A stretch of DNA of 64,000 bases from Frateuria aurantia DSM 6220. GTDB lineage: Bacteria > Pseudomonadota > Gammaproteobacteria > Xanthomonadales > Rhodanobacteraceae. A model generated the notes under the pieces. The model saw only the letters and a program-made list of their open reading frames with translations. It made no database searches and had not been told where the DNA came from. Both the position numbers and the translations under genes were made by a program. Below, one piece after another: positions 11,365-20,937 of this stretch; the first letter of the stretch is position 1; each line of letters opens with the position of its first letter. The stretch covers positions 2,119,110-2,183,109 of the forward strand of contig NC_017033.1 in the NCBI RefSeq assembly GCF_000242255.2. The letters are read 5' to 3'.

Positions 11365-12801
11365 ATGCCGGCTTCACCCTCCCCCGCCTTTCAGACCGCC
11401 ACCGAGTCGCCGTCGCTGCCCGATGCCGCCCTGCGACGCCTGCTGTGGCTGATTGCCGCCGGTTTTTTCATGCAGTCGCTGGATACCACCATCGTCAATA
11501 CCGCCGTGCCCGCGATGGCCGAGGCGCTGAAGGTGTCGCCACTGGATATGCGCGGGGCGCTGACCAGTTATGTGCTGACGCTGGCGATTTTCATACCCGC
11601 CAGTCCCTGGCTGTGCAACCACTTCGGTACTCGCCAGGTGTTTGCCGGCGCGCTGGCAATCTTCAGCCTGGGCTCGTTGCTGTGCGGCTGCGCCACCAGC
11701 CTGACCGGGCTGATACTGGCACGTATCGTGCAGGGTCTGGGCGGCGCGGCACTGATGCCGGTGGGACGTTACGTGCTGGCGCGGACCGTGGATCGCAAGG
11801 ATTTCGTGCGGTCGATGAGCATGGTCGCCACCGTCGGCCTGCTGGGCTCGGTCATCGGCCCCTTGCTGGGCGGCCTGCTGGTGCAATTCGCCCATTGGCG
11901 ATGGATCTTTCTGATCAATATCCCGGTAGGCATGGCCGGCTATTGGCTGAACCGGCGGGCGATGCCGGATTATCGAGGGGATCGCGGCGAGCGTTTTGAT
12001 CTTTCGGGCTTTGTACTGTTCGCCTCGGCCTCGGCCTTGCTGCTGTATGCCTCGGAACAGCTGACCGACCATCGTGCCAGTGCCACGGCCTTGTCGGCCA
12101 GCCTGCTCACTGCCCTGCTTTGCGGCACGCTGTATGTCTGGCACGGCCGGCGCATCGAGCACCCAGTCGCCGATCTGCGCCTGCTGAAGCTGCCTACGGT
12201 GCGGATCTCGCTGGCCGGCAATCTGTTTACCCGGCTGGGGGTATCCGGCATGTATCTTCTGGTGGTTATTTATCTGCAGGTCGGCTGCGGCTGGAGCCCG
12301 CTGCAGGCCGGCCTGATGATGCTGCCCCAGGCCGCCGGTTCGATCGCCGCCAAATGGATGGTCGCTCCGCTGCTGGACCGGCTGGGCTATCGCCGGCTGC
12401 TGACCGGCAATGCCTTGTGCGTGGTGCTGATCCTGCTCGGCTTCGGCCTGCTGGGATCAAGCACCTCGGCCTGGGTGATCGGCAGCCTGATGTTCGTCTA
12501 TGGCGCCTTCATGGGCGTGCAGTACACCTCGATGAACACCTTGATCTACGTCGACCTGGATCGCCGACACGCCGCAATGGCCTCTTCGATGGCCTCGACG
12601 GCCCAGTATCTGTCGATGAGCTTCGGCATTGCGGCAGCCTCGGTACTGATGAGCCTGTATCTGCCGGGCGCCGCCGCGGCAGCCTATGTGGTGGCCTTTC
12701 ACTGGACGGTACTGACGCTGGCGGCACTGACCCTACTCTCGGCCGGCATTTTCAGACAACTTGCCGCACCTGGAGTGAGCCTCCCCTTGCGCGGACGCTG
12801 A
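11365..12801 (+). CDS. DHA2-family MFS drug-efflux permease (MdtD/EmrB-like)
   Basis: A 478-residue major facilitator with about 14 predicted helices, of the DHA2 (EmrB/QacA/MdtD) drug:H+ antiporter family. Key features are the helix 1 motif FFMQSLDTTIVNTAVPAMA, the helix 4 segment ARIVQGLGGAALMPVGRYV with the basic antiporter motif, and the helix 5 antiporter motif C (LLGSVIGPLLGGLL). No membrane-fusion partner gene or regulator is adjacent, which fits stand-alone MdtD-type exporters better than EmrAB. The ATG at 11365 follows a weak ribosome-binding site. Substrate unknown. Confidence 0.87.
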   Translation: MPASPSPAFQTATESPSLPDAALRRLLWLIAAGFFMQSLDTTIVNTAVPAMAEALKVSPLDMRGALTSYVLTLAIFIPASPWLCNHFGTRQVFAGALAIFSLGSLLCGCATSLTGLILARIVQGLGGAALMPVGRYVLARTVDRKDFVRSMSMVATVGLLGSVIGPLLGGLLVQFAHWRWIFLINIPVGMAGYWLNRRAMPDYRGDRGERFDLSGFVLFASASALLLYASEQLTDHRASATALSASLLTALLCGTLYVWHGRRIEHPVADLRLLKLPTVRISLAGNLFTRLGVSGMYLLVVIYLQVGCGWSPLQAGLMMLPQAAGSIAAKWMVAPLLDRLGYRRLLTGNALCVVLILLGFGLLGSSTSAWVIGSLMFVYGAFMGVQYTSMNTLIYVDLDRRHAAMASSMASTAQYLSMSFGIAAASVLMSLYLPGAAAAAYVVAFHWTVLTLAALTLLSAGIFRQLAAPGVSLPLRGR

Positions 12802-12843
12802 TCAGGCCTCGGCCAATACGGCCCTCCCCGGCTGCCTCCAATT

Positions 12844-13933
<1,090 letters not shown>

Positions 13934-13980
13934 GGCTTGCGGCGCTTTGGTGCAAAGCCCTCATGATAGTCGGTTTGGAC

Positions 13981-14009
13981 TTGTACCACTTCAGTCGCTC
14001 AGCTATGGT
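13981..14009 (+). promoter_or_regulatory. Candidate sigma-70 promoter of the tandem permease genes
   Basis: TTGTAC (13981-13986) and TATGGT (14004-14009) are separated by exactly 17 bp and lie about 80 bp before the first permease start codon. The match is moderate and is not supported by any flanking operator I can recognise. Confidence 0.4.
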
Positions 14010-14090
14010 TCATGGCTACCGCACCTATAGAGTGTGGATGTGCGCTGCCATCCGGCCGACGCCGTAGTCGTTTCTTAACGGGAGGGGAAA

Positions 14091-15572
14091 ATGTTGAAGC
14101 GCTTGTTCGCGACGCACGCGATCGGGTCCTCGGCAGATCACGGGGCTGCCCCCGCCGGTGAGGGGACGACGTCCCTGAAGCGTGTGCTGACGGCGCGCCA
14201 TCTGATCACCTTGGGCATCGGTGCCGTCATCGGCGCCGGCATTTTCGTGATCACCGGCCAGGCGGCCGCCGAACACGCCGGCCCTGCTCTGGTCCTCAGC
14301 TTTATTGTCGCCGGCATTGCCTGTGCGTTGTCCGCGCTCTGCTATGCCGAGTTCGCAGCGATGATTCCGGTTTCCGGCGGTGCCTATGCCTACGCCTATG
14401 CCACCCTGGGCGAAATCGTCGCCTGGTTCATCGGCTGGAATCTGGTGCTGGAATACCTCTTCGCCGTGGCCAGCGTCGCTGCCGGCTGGTCAGGTTATTT
14501 CAATGAATGCCTGGGCATCATCGGCCATTGGCTGCATATCTCACTGGCCTTGCCGGGTTATCTGTCGCAGGCCCCGCTGACCTTCGTCAACGGCCATCAT
14601 CTTGAAACCACCGGCGCCTGGCTGAATCTGCCGGCAGTCCTCATTGTCACGGCGCTGACCGCGCTGTGCTATGCCGGCATCACCCAGTCATCCCTGGTCA
14701 ACAGCATCATCGTGTCGATCAAACTGCTGGTGATCGCCCTGTTCCTGATCTTTTCGCTGCGCTATATCAACACCGCCAACTGGCACCCGTTCATCCCCCC
14801 CTCCCAAGGTCCGGGCCAGTTCGGCGTCGGCGGCATTTTCCGCGCCGCGGTGCTGGTGTTCTTCTCCTATATCGGTTTCGATGCGGTCTCCACCGCCGCC
14901 GGGGAAGCACGCAATCCGCAGCGCGACCTGCCGATCGGCATTCTCGGTTCGCTGGTGATCTGCACCGTGCTGTATATCGCCATGTCACTGACCCTGACCG
15001 GGATCGCGCCGTATCTGAGCCTCAATACCGCCCAGCCGGTCGCCACCGCGCTGGAAGCGCACCCCGAACTGCTGTGGTTGCGGGCCGTCGTGTCCTTCGG
15101 CGCTCTGGCAGGCCTCAGCTCGGTGATCCTGGTGATGCTGCTGGGAACCTCGCGCATCTTCTTCAGCATGTCGCAGGATGGCCTGCTGCCGCGCGCCATG
15201 AGCAAGGTGCATCCGCGCTACCGCACCCCCCATGTCGCGACCTTGGTCGGCGGCATCGTCGCGGCCGTCACCGCCGGCCTGTTTCCGGTCAGCATTCTGG
15301 GCGAACTGGTCTCGATGGGCACCCTGCTGGCCTTCGCCACCGTCTGCATCGGCGTGCTTGTTCTGCGCTATACCCGTCCCGACCTGCCCCGCAGCTTCCG
15401 GGTGCCGGCCGTATGGCTGGTCAGCACGCTGGGCGCGCTGATCTGCCTGTACCTGTTCTGGCAATCGTTCAGGGCCAACTGGCCGCTGATGCTGGGCTGG
15501 ACCCTGGCCGGCCTGCTGATCTATGCCATTTACGGCTATCGCCACAGCCGACTGCAGCACGCATCCCACTGA
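14091..15572 (+). CDS. APC-superfamily amino-acid permease (first of a tandem pair)
   Basis: A 493-residue, roughly 12-helix permease of the cationic amino-acid transporter (CAT/YfnA-like) branch of the APC superfamily. Helix 1 carries LGIGAVIGAGIFVITG, the substrate-backbone-binding GIG motif; LCYAEFAAMIPVSGGAYAYAYA and FFSYIGFDAVSTAAGEARNPQRDLP are strongly diagnostic. A hydrophilic N-terminal tail of about 35 residues precedes helix 1. The start has a strong GGGAGGGG ribosome-binding site. A close paralogue follows 43 bp downstream, implying duplication and co-transcription. The amino acid carried is not deducible from sequence. Confidence 0.9.
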   Translation: MLKRLFATHAIGSSADHGAAPAGEGTTSLKRVLTARHLITLGIGAVIGAGIFVITGQAAAEHAGPALVLSFIVAGIACALSALCYAEFAAMIPVSGGAYAYAYATLGEIVAWFIGWNLVLEYLFAVASVAAGWSGYFNECLGIIGHWLHISLALPGYLSQAPLTFVNGHHLETTGAWLNLPAVLIVTALTALCYAGITQSSLVNSIIVSIKLLVIALFLIFSLRYINTANWHPFIPPSQGPGQFGVGGIFRAAVLVFFSYIGFDAVSTAAGEARNPQRDLPIGILGSLVICTVLYIAMSLTLTGIAPYLSLNTAQPVATALEAHPELLWLRAVVSFGALAGLSSVILVMLLGTSRIFFSMSQDGLLPRAMSKVHPRYRTPHVATLVGGIVAAVTAGLFPVSILGELVSMGTLLAFATVCIGVLVLRYTRPDLPRSFRVPAVWLVSTLGALICLYLFWQSFRANWPLMLGWTLAGLLIYAIYGYRHSRLQHASH

Positions 15573-15615
15573 ACCGGCCCACCCGGCGCGTACGCCACCA
15601 GGAAGATCCGAACAC

Positions 15616-17058
15616 ATGCTCGACAAGCTGTTTGCCATCCGTGGCGTCGATATCCAGAACCAGGAAAATGCCAACAGCGGCTTGAAGCGCATTCTGGGGC
15701 CATGGGCACTGACCGCGCTGGGCGTCGGCTCGATCATCGGCACCGGCATCTTCGTGATGACCGGGCAGGCCGCCGCCGAACATGCCGGGCCGGCCATCGT
15801 GCTGTCCTTTCTGCTGGCCGGCTGCATCTGCGGCTTCTCGGCACTGTGCTATGCCGAGTTCTCCTCGATGATACCGGTGGCCGGCAGCGCCTACTCCTAC
15901 GCCTACGCCACCATGGGCGAACTGGCCGCCTGGTTCATCGGCTGGAATCTGGTGCTGGAGTACGGCATCTCGATATCGGCCGTAGCCGTCAGCTGGAGCT
16001 CCTACTTTCTCAGCTTCATGCAGCATTTCGGCCTGGGCCTCCCCTCCCAGCTGGCCAATTCGCCCATCGTGTTCAGCCAGGGCCATCTGGCCCTGACCGG
16101 CGCCTGGTTCAATCTGCCCGCCGTGCTGGTGGTGCTGCTGCTGACCGGCGTCTGCTATGTCGGCATCCGCGAGGCCGCCTGGCTGAACAATGCCATCGTG
16201 GCGCTCAAGGTCGGCGTGGTACTGCTGGTGATCCTCGTCGGCTGGCATTTCGTCAACAGCGCCAACTGGCATCCATTCATCCCGCCACGGTCAGGGGATC
16301 ATTACGGCTGGACCGGCGTCTTTCGCGGCGCCTCGGTGATCTTTTTCGCCTATGTGGGCTTCGATGCGGTGACCACCGCCTCGATGGAGGCAAAGAATCC
16401 GACCCGAGACATGCCCTTCGGCATCATGGCCTCGCTGATCATCTGCACCCTGCTGTATATCGCGATGTCCGGCGTGCTGACCGGCATGGAAAGCTATACC
16501 CGCCTGGGCACCGATGCGCCGGTGGTCACGGCCCTGCTGCGCCACCCCGCCCTGGGCTGGCTGCGGATCGTGGTCGAAATCGGCGCAATCGCCGGCCTGG
16601 CTTCGGTGATCCTGGTGATGATCGTCAGCCAGGCGCGGATATTCTTCATCACCGCCCGTGACGGCCTGCTGCCCCCGATATTCGCCAGGATCCATCCGCG
16701 CTACCGCACGCCGCATCTGAACACCCTGATCACCGGCGTCGTCGCCGCACTGATAGGCGGCCTGTTTCCACTGGACATCCTGGGCGACCTGATGTCGATG
16801 GGTACCATCATGGGCTTTATGGCGGTCTGCCTGGGGATCCTGATCCTGCGCCGGACACGCCCCGACCTGCATCGCCCGTTCCGGGTGCCTTGCGCGCCGG
16901 TAGTCTGCACGATCGGCGTGCTGTCCACCTTCGGCCTGCTGCTGACCATGGGCCTGCGCAACTGGCTGCTGCTGGGCGCCTGGACCGCCATCGGCCTGCT
17001 GATCTACTTCGGTTACGGCTTCCGTCACAGCAAGTTGCGCGACCAGAGCCAGAGCTGA
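15616..17058 (+). CDS. APC-superfamily amino-acid permease (second of a tandem pair)
   Basis: A 480-residue paralogue of the preceding permease with the same landmarks: LGVGSIIGTGIFVMTG in helix 1, LCYAEFSSMIPVAGSAYSYAYA, and FFAYVGFDAVTTASMEAKNPTRDMP. Differences concentrate in the extracellular loops and in helices 3-4, so substrate preference may differ. The ATG at 15616 is preceded by AGGAAG; the frame is open further upstream, but that would overlap the first permease. A clean terminator follows the stop codon. Confidence 0.9.
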   Translation: MLDKLFAIRGVDIQNQENANSGLKRILGPWALTALGVGSIIGTGIFVMTGQAAAEHAGPAIVLSFLLAGCICGFSALCYAEFSSMIPVAGSAYSYAYATMGELAAWFIGWNLVLEYGISISAVAVSWSSYFLSFMQHFGLGLPSQLANSPIVFSQGHLALTGAWFNLPAVLVVLLLTGVCYVGIREAAWLNNAIVALKVGVVLLVILVGWHFVNSANWHPFIPPRSGDHYGWTGVFRGASVIFFAYVGFDAVTTASMEAKNPTRDMPFGIMASLIICTLLYIAMSGVLTGMESYTRLGTDAPVVTALLRHPALGWLRIVVEIGAIAGLASVILVMIVSQARIFFITARDGLLPPIFARIHPRYRTPHLNTLITGVVAALIGGLFPLDILGDLMSMGTIMGFMAVCLGILILRRTRPDLHRPFRVPCAPVVCTIGVLSTFGLLLTMGLRNWLLLGAWTAIGLLIYFGYGFRHSKLRDQSQS

Positions 17059-17062
17059 ACGC

Positions 17063-17088
17063 GCCGGAGGCATTCCCTCCGGCATTTT
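17063..17088 (+). terminator. Rho-independent terminator of the permease pair
   Basis: Perfect 8-bp stem GCCGGAGG/CCTCCGGC (17063-17070 and 17076-17083), loop CATTC, followed by ATTTTG, starting 4 bp after the second permease's stop codon. Confidence 0.8.
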
Positions 17089-17436
17089 GCCGCCACGCGT
17101 CAGGCGACTTGTCGAAAAACGCCCGGGCATGACCTGCCCGGGCGCGTACCCGATCCCAGATGAAATCCCCTGGGCAAGTCACCCCGCCCGCAATGACGGG
17201 ATACCTGCCCCAGACATCCCGCCGGGCTGACGAAATCCAGGCGGACTCTATCTCGATACGGCGCCGGCAAGCATCGATCAGCACGCCCTTCCGGCAAGGA
17301 TCGCGGGCCGCCGGACCGACCTGCCCACACGGCGACATATGCCTGACCTGCAGCCGCTCCTCACGTGCGGCCATTCAATAAAGAAACAGGCGACCGGAGC
17401 GTAGATCCCATGAAATCAAGAAAAGCCAAGGCATGA
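17089..17436. other. Gene-free interval between two terminators
   Basis: About 350 bp between the permease terminator and the der terminator. Minus-strand frames exist (for example 17100-17330) but none looks like a protein. Its one notable element is a strong minus-strand stem-loop with a T tract at 17115-17144, reported separately. Confidence 0.45.
17115..17144 (-). terminator. Minus-strand rho-independent terminator with no obvious gene upstream
   Basis: Read on the minus strand, a perfect 10-bp stem (CGCCCGGGCA / TGCCCGGGCG) with a 5-nt loop is followed by TTTTTC. The nearest minus-strand gene, der, already has its own terminator at 17436-17464, so this one is either a fail-safe for der read-through or the end of an unrecognised small RNA. 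Confidence 0.7.
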
Positions 17437-17464
17437 AAAACGCCGGGCAAGCCCGGCGTTTTTT
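17436..17464 (-). terminator. Bidirectional rho-independent terminator of der
   Basis: Stem CGCCGGG/CCCGGCG with loop CAAG, flanked by AAAAA on the left and TTTTTT on the right, so that each strand presents a stem followed by a T tract. It lies about 25 bp beyond the der stop codon. Confidence 0.88.
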
Positions 17465-17487
17465 ATCGCGGCAGATGACAGGGAGAC

Positions 17488-18897
17488 TCAGCGCTTGCGC
17501 TTCTTCAGCTCGCGAATCATCCGCTGGCGTTTGCGCATCTGACCTTCAGTCAGCACGTTCTTCTTGCCGGCATAGGGATTGTCGCTTTCACGGAAGTCGA
17601 TCCGCACCGGCGTGCCCTGCAGCTTGAAGCGGGCCCTGAAGAAATTCTCCAGATAGCGTCGATAGGACGGCGCGATATGCTTGGTCCGAGTGCCATGCAG
17701 CACGATGGTGGGCGGGTTGAGGCCGCCGGGATGCGCAAAGCGCAGCTTGGGGGCATGACCGCGCACCAGTGGCGGCTGATAGCTTTCGTAGGCCTTTTCC
17801 AGGGCCCGGGTCAGCTCCGAGGTATTGAGCTCCTTGGTTGCCGCCGCGTGTGCCTGGACCACGGCACGCATCAGCTCGCGCATGCCCGAGCCGTGCAACG
17901 CCGAAATAAAGACGATCTTGGCCCAGTCGACAAAGGCAAGCCGGCGCGCCAGGGCCTGCTGGCACTGGTCGCGCTGATAGGCGTCCATGCCATCCCATTT
18001 GTTGAGCGCAATGACCAGTGCCCGGCCCTGTTCAACCGTGTGACCGATCAAGGTCAAATCCTGATCGGCCAGGTTTTCACGGGCATCGACCAGCATCACC
18101 ACCACCTGGGCCGCCTCGATGGACTGCAGGGTCTTGATAACGCTGAACTTCTCGACCGCATCCTCGACCTTGGAACGACGCCGCACGCCAGCCGTGTCGA
18201 TCAGGGTGAATTGCTTGCCGTCACGCTCCAGGGTGACCTTGATCGGATCGCGGGTGGTACCGGCGACATCCGAGACGATCAGGCGATCCTCGCCCAGCAA
18301 ACGGTTGACCAGGGTCGACTTGCCCGCATTGGGACGACCGACGATGGCCACCCGGATACCGGGGTCGGCAATCTCCTCCCCGCCGTCATCGGCATAGGCA
18401 TCGGCCGGCAGCAAGGGAAAGACATCGGCCAGCAGCAGATCGCTGCCGCGGCCATGGGCGGCGGCCAGCGGCACGGTGGCCGCCACGCCGAAGGCCGAAA
18501 ACTCGGCCATCACGGTGTCCAGATCCAGACCGTCGGTCTTGTTGACACCGACGATGAGCGGCTTGCCGCTGCGTCGCAGCTCGCTGATGATGGTGCGATC
18601 CTGCGGCAGCAGACCGTCACGGGCATCGACGACAAAAACCACGACCTGGGATTCTTCGATCGCCAGCCGCACCTGACGGGCCGACAGGCCGTCCAGCCCG
18701 TCCTCGGAACCGGACAGGCCGCCGGTATCGATCACCATCAGCGGACGGGCCGCATCAAGCCGACACACGCCGTAGTGACGGTCACGGGTAACGCCAGGAA
18801 GATCAGCCACCAGGGCATCCCGACTTCGCGTCAGCACATTGAAAAGAGTCGATTTACCGACGTTGGGGCGCCCAACAAGGGCGATGACGGGAAGCAT
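17488..18897 (-). CDS. der: Ribosome biogenesis GTPase Der (EngA)
   Basis: A 469-residue essential GTPase with two tandem G domains and a C-terminal KH-like domain, needed for maturation of the 50S subunit. The G1 P-loops GRPNVGKST (near the N-terminus) and GRPNAGKST (mid-protein), both switch regions with DTGG and DTAG, and NKTD/NKWD guanine-specificity motifs are all present. It ends in a basic RELKKRKR tail. The start is the ATG at 18897 (MLPVIALVGRPNVGKS); an in-frame TTG at 18927 would overlap bamB. It is the last gene of yfgM-bamB-der. Confidence 0.96.
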   Translation of the reverse strand: MLPVIALVGRPNVGKSTLFNVLTRSRDALVADLPGVTRDRHYGVCRLDAARPLMVIDTGGLSGSEDGLDGLSARQVRLAIEESQVVVFVVDARDGLLPQDRTIISELRRSGKPLIVGVNKTDGLDLDTVMAEFSAFGVAATVPLAAAHGRGSDLLLADVFPLLPADAYADDGGEEIADPGIRVAIVGRPNAGKSTLVNRLLGEDRLIVSDVAGTTRDPIKVTLERDGKQFTLIDTAGVRRRSKVEDAVEKFSVIKTLQSIEAAQVVVMLVDARENLADQDLTLIGHTVEQGRALVIALNKWDGMDAYQRDQCQQALARRLAFVDWAKIVFISALHGSGMRELMRAVVQAHAAATKELNTSELTRALEKAYESYQPPLVRGHAPKLRFAHPGGLNPPTIVLHGTRTKHIAPSYRRYLENFFRARFKLQGTPVRIDFRESDNPYAGKKNVLTEGQMRKRQRMIRELKKRKR

Positions 18898-18923
18898 GAC
18901 GGTGTGGCTGTTCCTGGTAACGA

Positions 18924-20132
18924 TCAAGGCGTCTTGGGCAGACGATAAGCGGCAATGTGCCCGGCGATGTCCTCGACATAGACCATGTCACCGACGACCA
19001 GAGGCTGCGACCGGATCGCCTTCTTGGACAGGCGCTCCCTGGCGGCCAGACTTCCGTCGCTGGTCTTCAACCAGTGCACATAGCCTTGGAAATCTCCGAC
19101 CACCGTGTAGTCACCCTGCACGGCCGGGGCACTGAGCCAACGATATTTGAGGGCATTGGAACGCCACATGTCGGTGCCGCCGGCCTTGTCGAAGGCCCAC
19201 ACCTCGGAGTCATCGTTGACCGCATAGAGCATGTTGTTGCTGACCACGGGCGTGGTCGCGGAAGAGAAGGCACGGCTCCACAGCGGCCGGCCGGAAGGAC
19301 CATCCACCGCCGAGAGATTGCCATGGTAGGCACTGGCATAAAGGGTGGTGCCATCCAGCACCACATCGCCGTCGGCGTCATCGAGCCGGTCGATGTCGGT
19401 GCGACCTTCGCCGCTGGCCAGCAGCTGCTCCCACAGCTTCTCGCCATTGTCGAGACGCAGCGAAATCAACTTGCCGTCGTCAGTCCCCATGAAGACCACG
19501 CCATTGACGGCCAGCAAGGCGCCATTGCCACGCAGGCTCAGGACCGGCACATTGCCGCCGTCGTTGGCCCACTGACGGGCTCCGGTTTCACGATTCAGGC
19601 TGTAGACACGACCATCCTCGGTACGCACGACCACCTGATCGCCGACGATGGCCGGCGGAGACAGGACTTCGGCCGCCAGCTCGGCATGCCAGCGCTCGTC
19701 ACCGGTCTTGGCATCCAGGCCATAGACATGGCCATCGAGGGTTCCGACCACCAGCAGATCGCCGGAAACCACCGGCCCACCGGAGTAATAGGCGTCCGGC
19801 CAGCGAGTGGCCTTCCTGCCCAGCCACAGCAGGCGGCTGCGCATGCGCGTCGAGCGCTCCCACAGTGTCTTGCCGCTGACAGCGTCCAGCGCCGCGATAT
19901 GACCGTCGGTACTGGCTACATACAAACGCCCGTCAGCATAGGCCGGCCTCAGTCGGACACCGGTCAGGCCCGCGCCCTTGCCGATGCGCGCATCCCATAC
20001 CTGCTTGACCTGCACGCTGGCTTTGAAGTCCTTGGCCAGCGGTGTCGGCGGATGGATGTTTTCCTTCTTGTAGGAATGGCAACCGGCCAAGGCCAATGTC
20101 GCCAGCAACATAACAGGCAAAAAACGTTTCAT
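18924..20132 (-). CDS. bamB: Outer-membrane protein assembly factor BamB
   Basis: A 402-residue lipoprotein of the BAM complex, which folds beta-barrels into the outer membrane. The lipobox is LALAGC with lipidated C18. The mature part is a PQQ-type beta-propeller: repeats such as DGRLYVASTDGHIAALDAVS, DGHVYGLDAKTGDERW and DGRVYSLNRETGARQW recur at about 40-50 residue intervals. The start overlaps the yfgM stop by 4 bp. The yfgM-bamB-der order is conserved across gammaproteobacteria. Confidence 0.94.
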   Translation of the reverse strand: MKRFLPVMLLATLALAGCHSYKKENIHPPTPLAKDFKASVQVKQVWDARIGKGAGLTGVRLRPAYADGRLYVASTDGHIAALDAVSGKTLWERSTRMRSRLLWLGRKATRWPDAYYSGGPVVSGDLLVVGTLDGHVYGLDAKTGDERWHAELAAEVLSPPAIVGDQVVVRTEDGRVYSLNRETGARQWANDGGNVPVLSLRGNGALLAVNGVVFMGTDDGKLISLRLDNGEKLWEQLLASGEGRTDIDRLDDADGDVVLDGTTLYASAYHGNLSAVDGPSGRPLWSRAFSSATTPVVSNNMLYAVNDDSEVWAFDKAGGTDMWRSNALKYRWLSAPAVQGDYTVVGDFQGYVHWLKTSDGSLAARERLSKKAIRSQPLVVGDMVYVEDIAGHIAAYRLPKTP

Positions 20133-20779
20133 GCACCCTGCTTCCCGGCTGACGCCAGATCATCTAATTTCATCTGAATGACATTGCGCTGAGGCACCTC
20201 GGGATCCAGCGCAGCCAGCGAAGCCTGGTAAGCCTTGCGGGCTTCCTCGGTCCGCCCCAGTTTGACCAGGGCATCACCACGGAGTTCCTCGCTGCGGCCA
20301 GCCCAGGCCGGCGCATCCACGCCCTTCAATTGCGCCAGCGCCTCGTCAGCTTTGCCTTGCGCCAGCAGCAGCTGGGCAATCCTGAGGCCGATCAATGGCT
20401 TGATCGCATCATCTTTGGTATGCGCCCCGGCCCAGCGCAACTGGGTCATGGCCGGATCGTACTGCTTGGCGGAGGCTTGCTCCTGAGCCAGCTGCAAGGC
20501 AGCGAACACTGCATAGGCGCTGCCGGCATAGTGCTGGCTCAGCGCGGCACCGTAAACCTGGGCCGCGGCGCCCTGTCCGGCCTGCCTGGCTTCGACCAGC
20601 TGCTCATAGACCCGTGAGGCCTGGCTGGCATTGGCCTGTTGATGGCGACGCCACTGCGCCATGCCGATGATGATCACCACCGCGATGACCAGCCCGGCCA
20701 GGATGGCCGCCGCATTGCTGCGCAGCCACTGACGAACGCGTTCGCCCTGCTCCAGATCGTCGTAAGCTTCAAACGCCAT
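20129..20779 (-). CDS. yfgM: YfgM-type tetratricopeptide inner-membrane protein
   Basis: A 216-residue UPF0070 protein with an acidic cytoplasmic N-terminus (MAFEAYDDLEQGERVRQWL), one membrane helix (about residues 23-41) and a periplasmic TPR-like domain. E. coli YfgM associates with the SecYEG translocon and the PpiD chaperone and takes part in envelope protein traffic, consistent with its coupling to bamB here (4-bp ATGA overlap). In E. coli hisS lies immediately upstream; here the upstream neighbour is a 158-bp gap and then rodZ. Confidence 0.88.
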   Translation of the reverse strand: MAFEAYDDLEQGERVRQWLRSNAAAILAGLVIAVVIIIGMAQWRRHQQANASQASRVYEQLVEARQAGQGAAAQVYGAALSQHYAGSAYAVFAALQLAQEQASAKQYDPAMTQLRWAGAHTKDDAIKPLIGLRIAQLLLAQGKADEALAQLKGVDAPAWAGRSEELRGDALVKLGRTEEARKAYQASLAALDPEVPQRNVIQMKLDDLASAGKQGA

Positions 20780-20937
20780 GAAAAATCCGTACCTTGTCTA
20801 TGAATTCACGCCCCGGAAGCTTGCTCCCCGATTGGGCGCCCATCACCCGCCGTGCATGCGATGCGGGACAGACTGCGCTGGATGCACAGTAATGGACAAG
20901 CATACCCCAAAGGTCCGCCCCCAGGGGCGTCGCCCAC

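Noticed and set aside
16817-17374. Minus-strand 185-codon frame across the end of the second permease
   Set aside because: More than half overlaps the permease gene antisense and the rest has no motif; the terminator at 17115 lies inside it.
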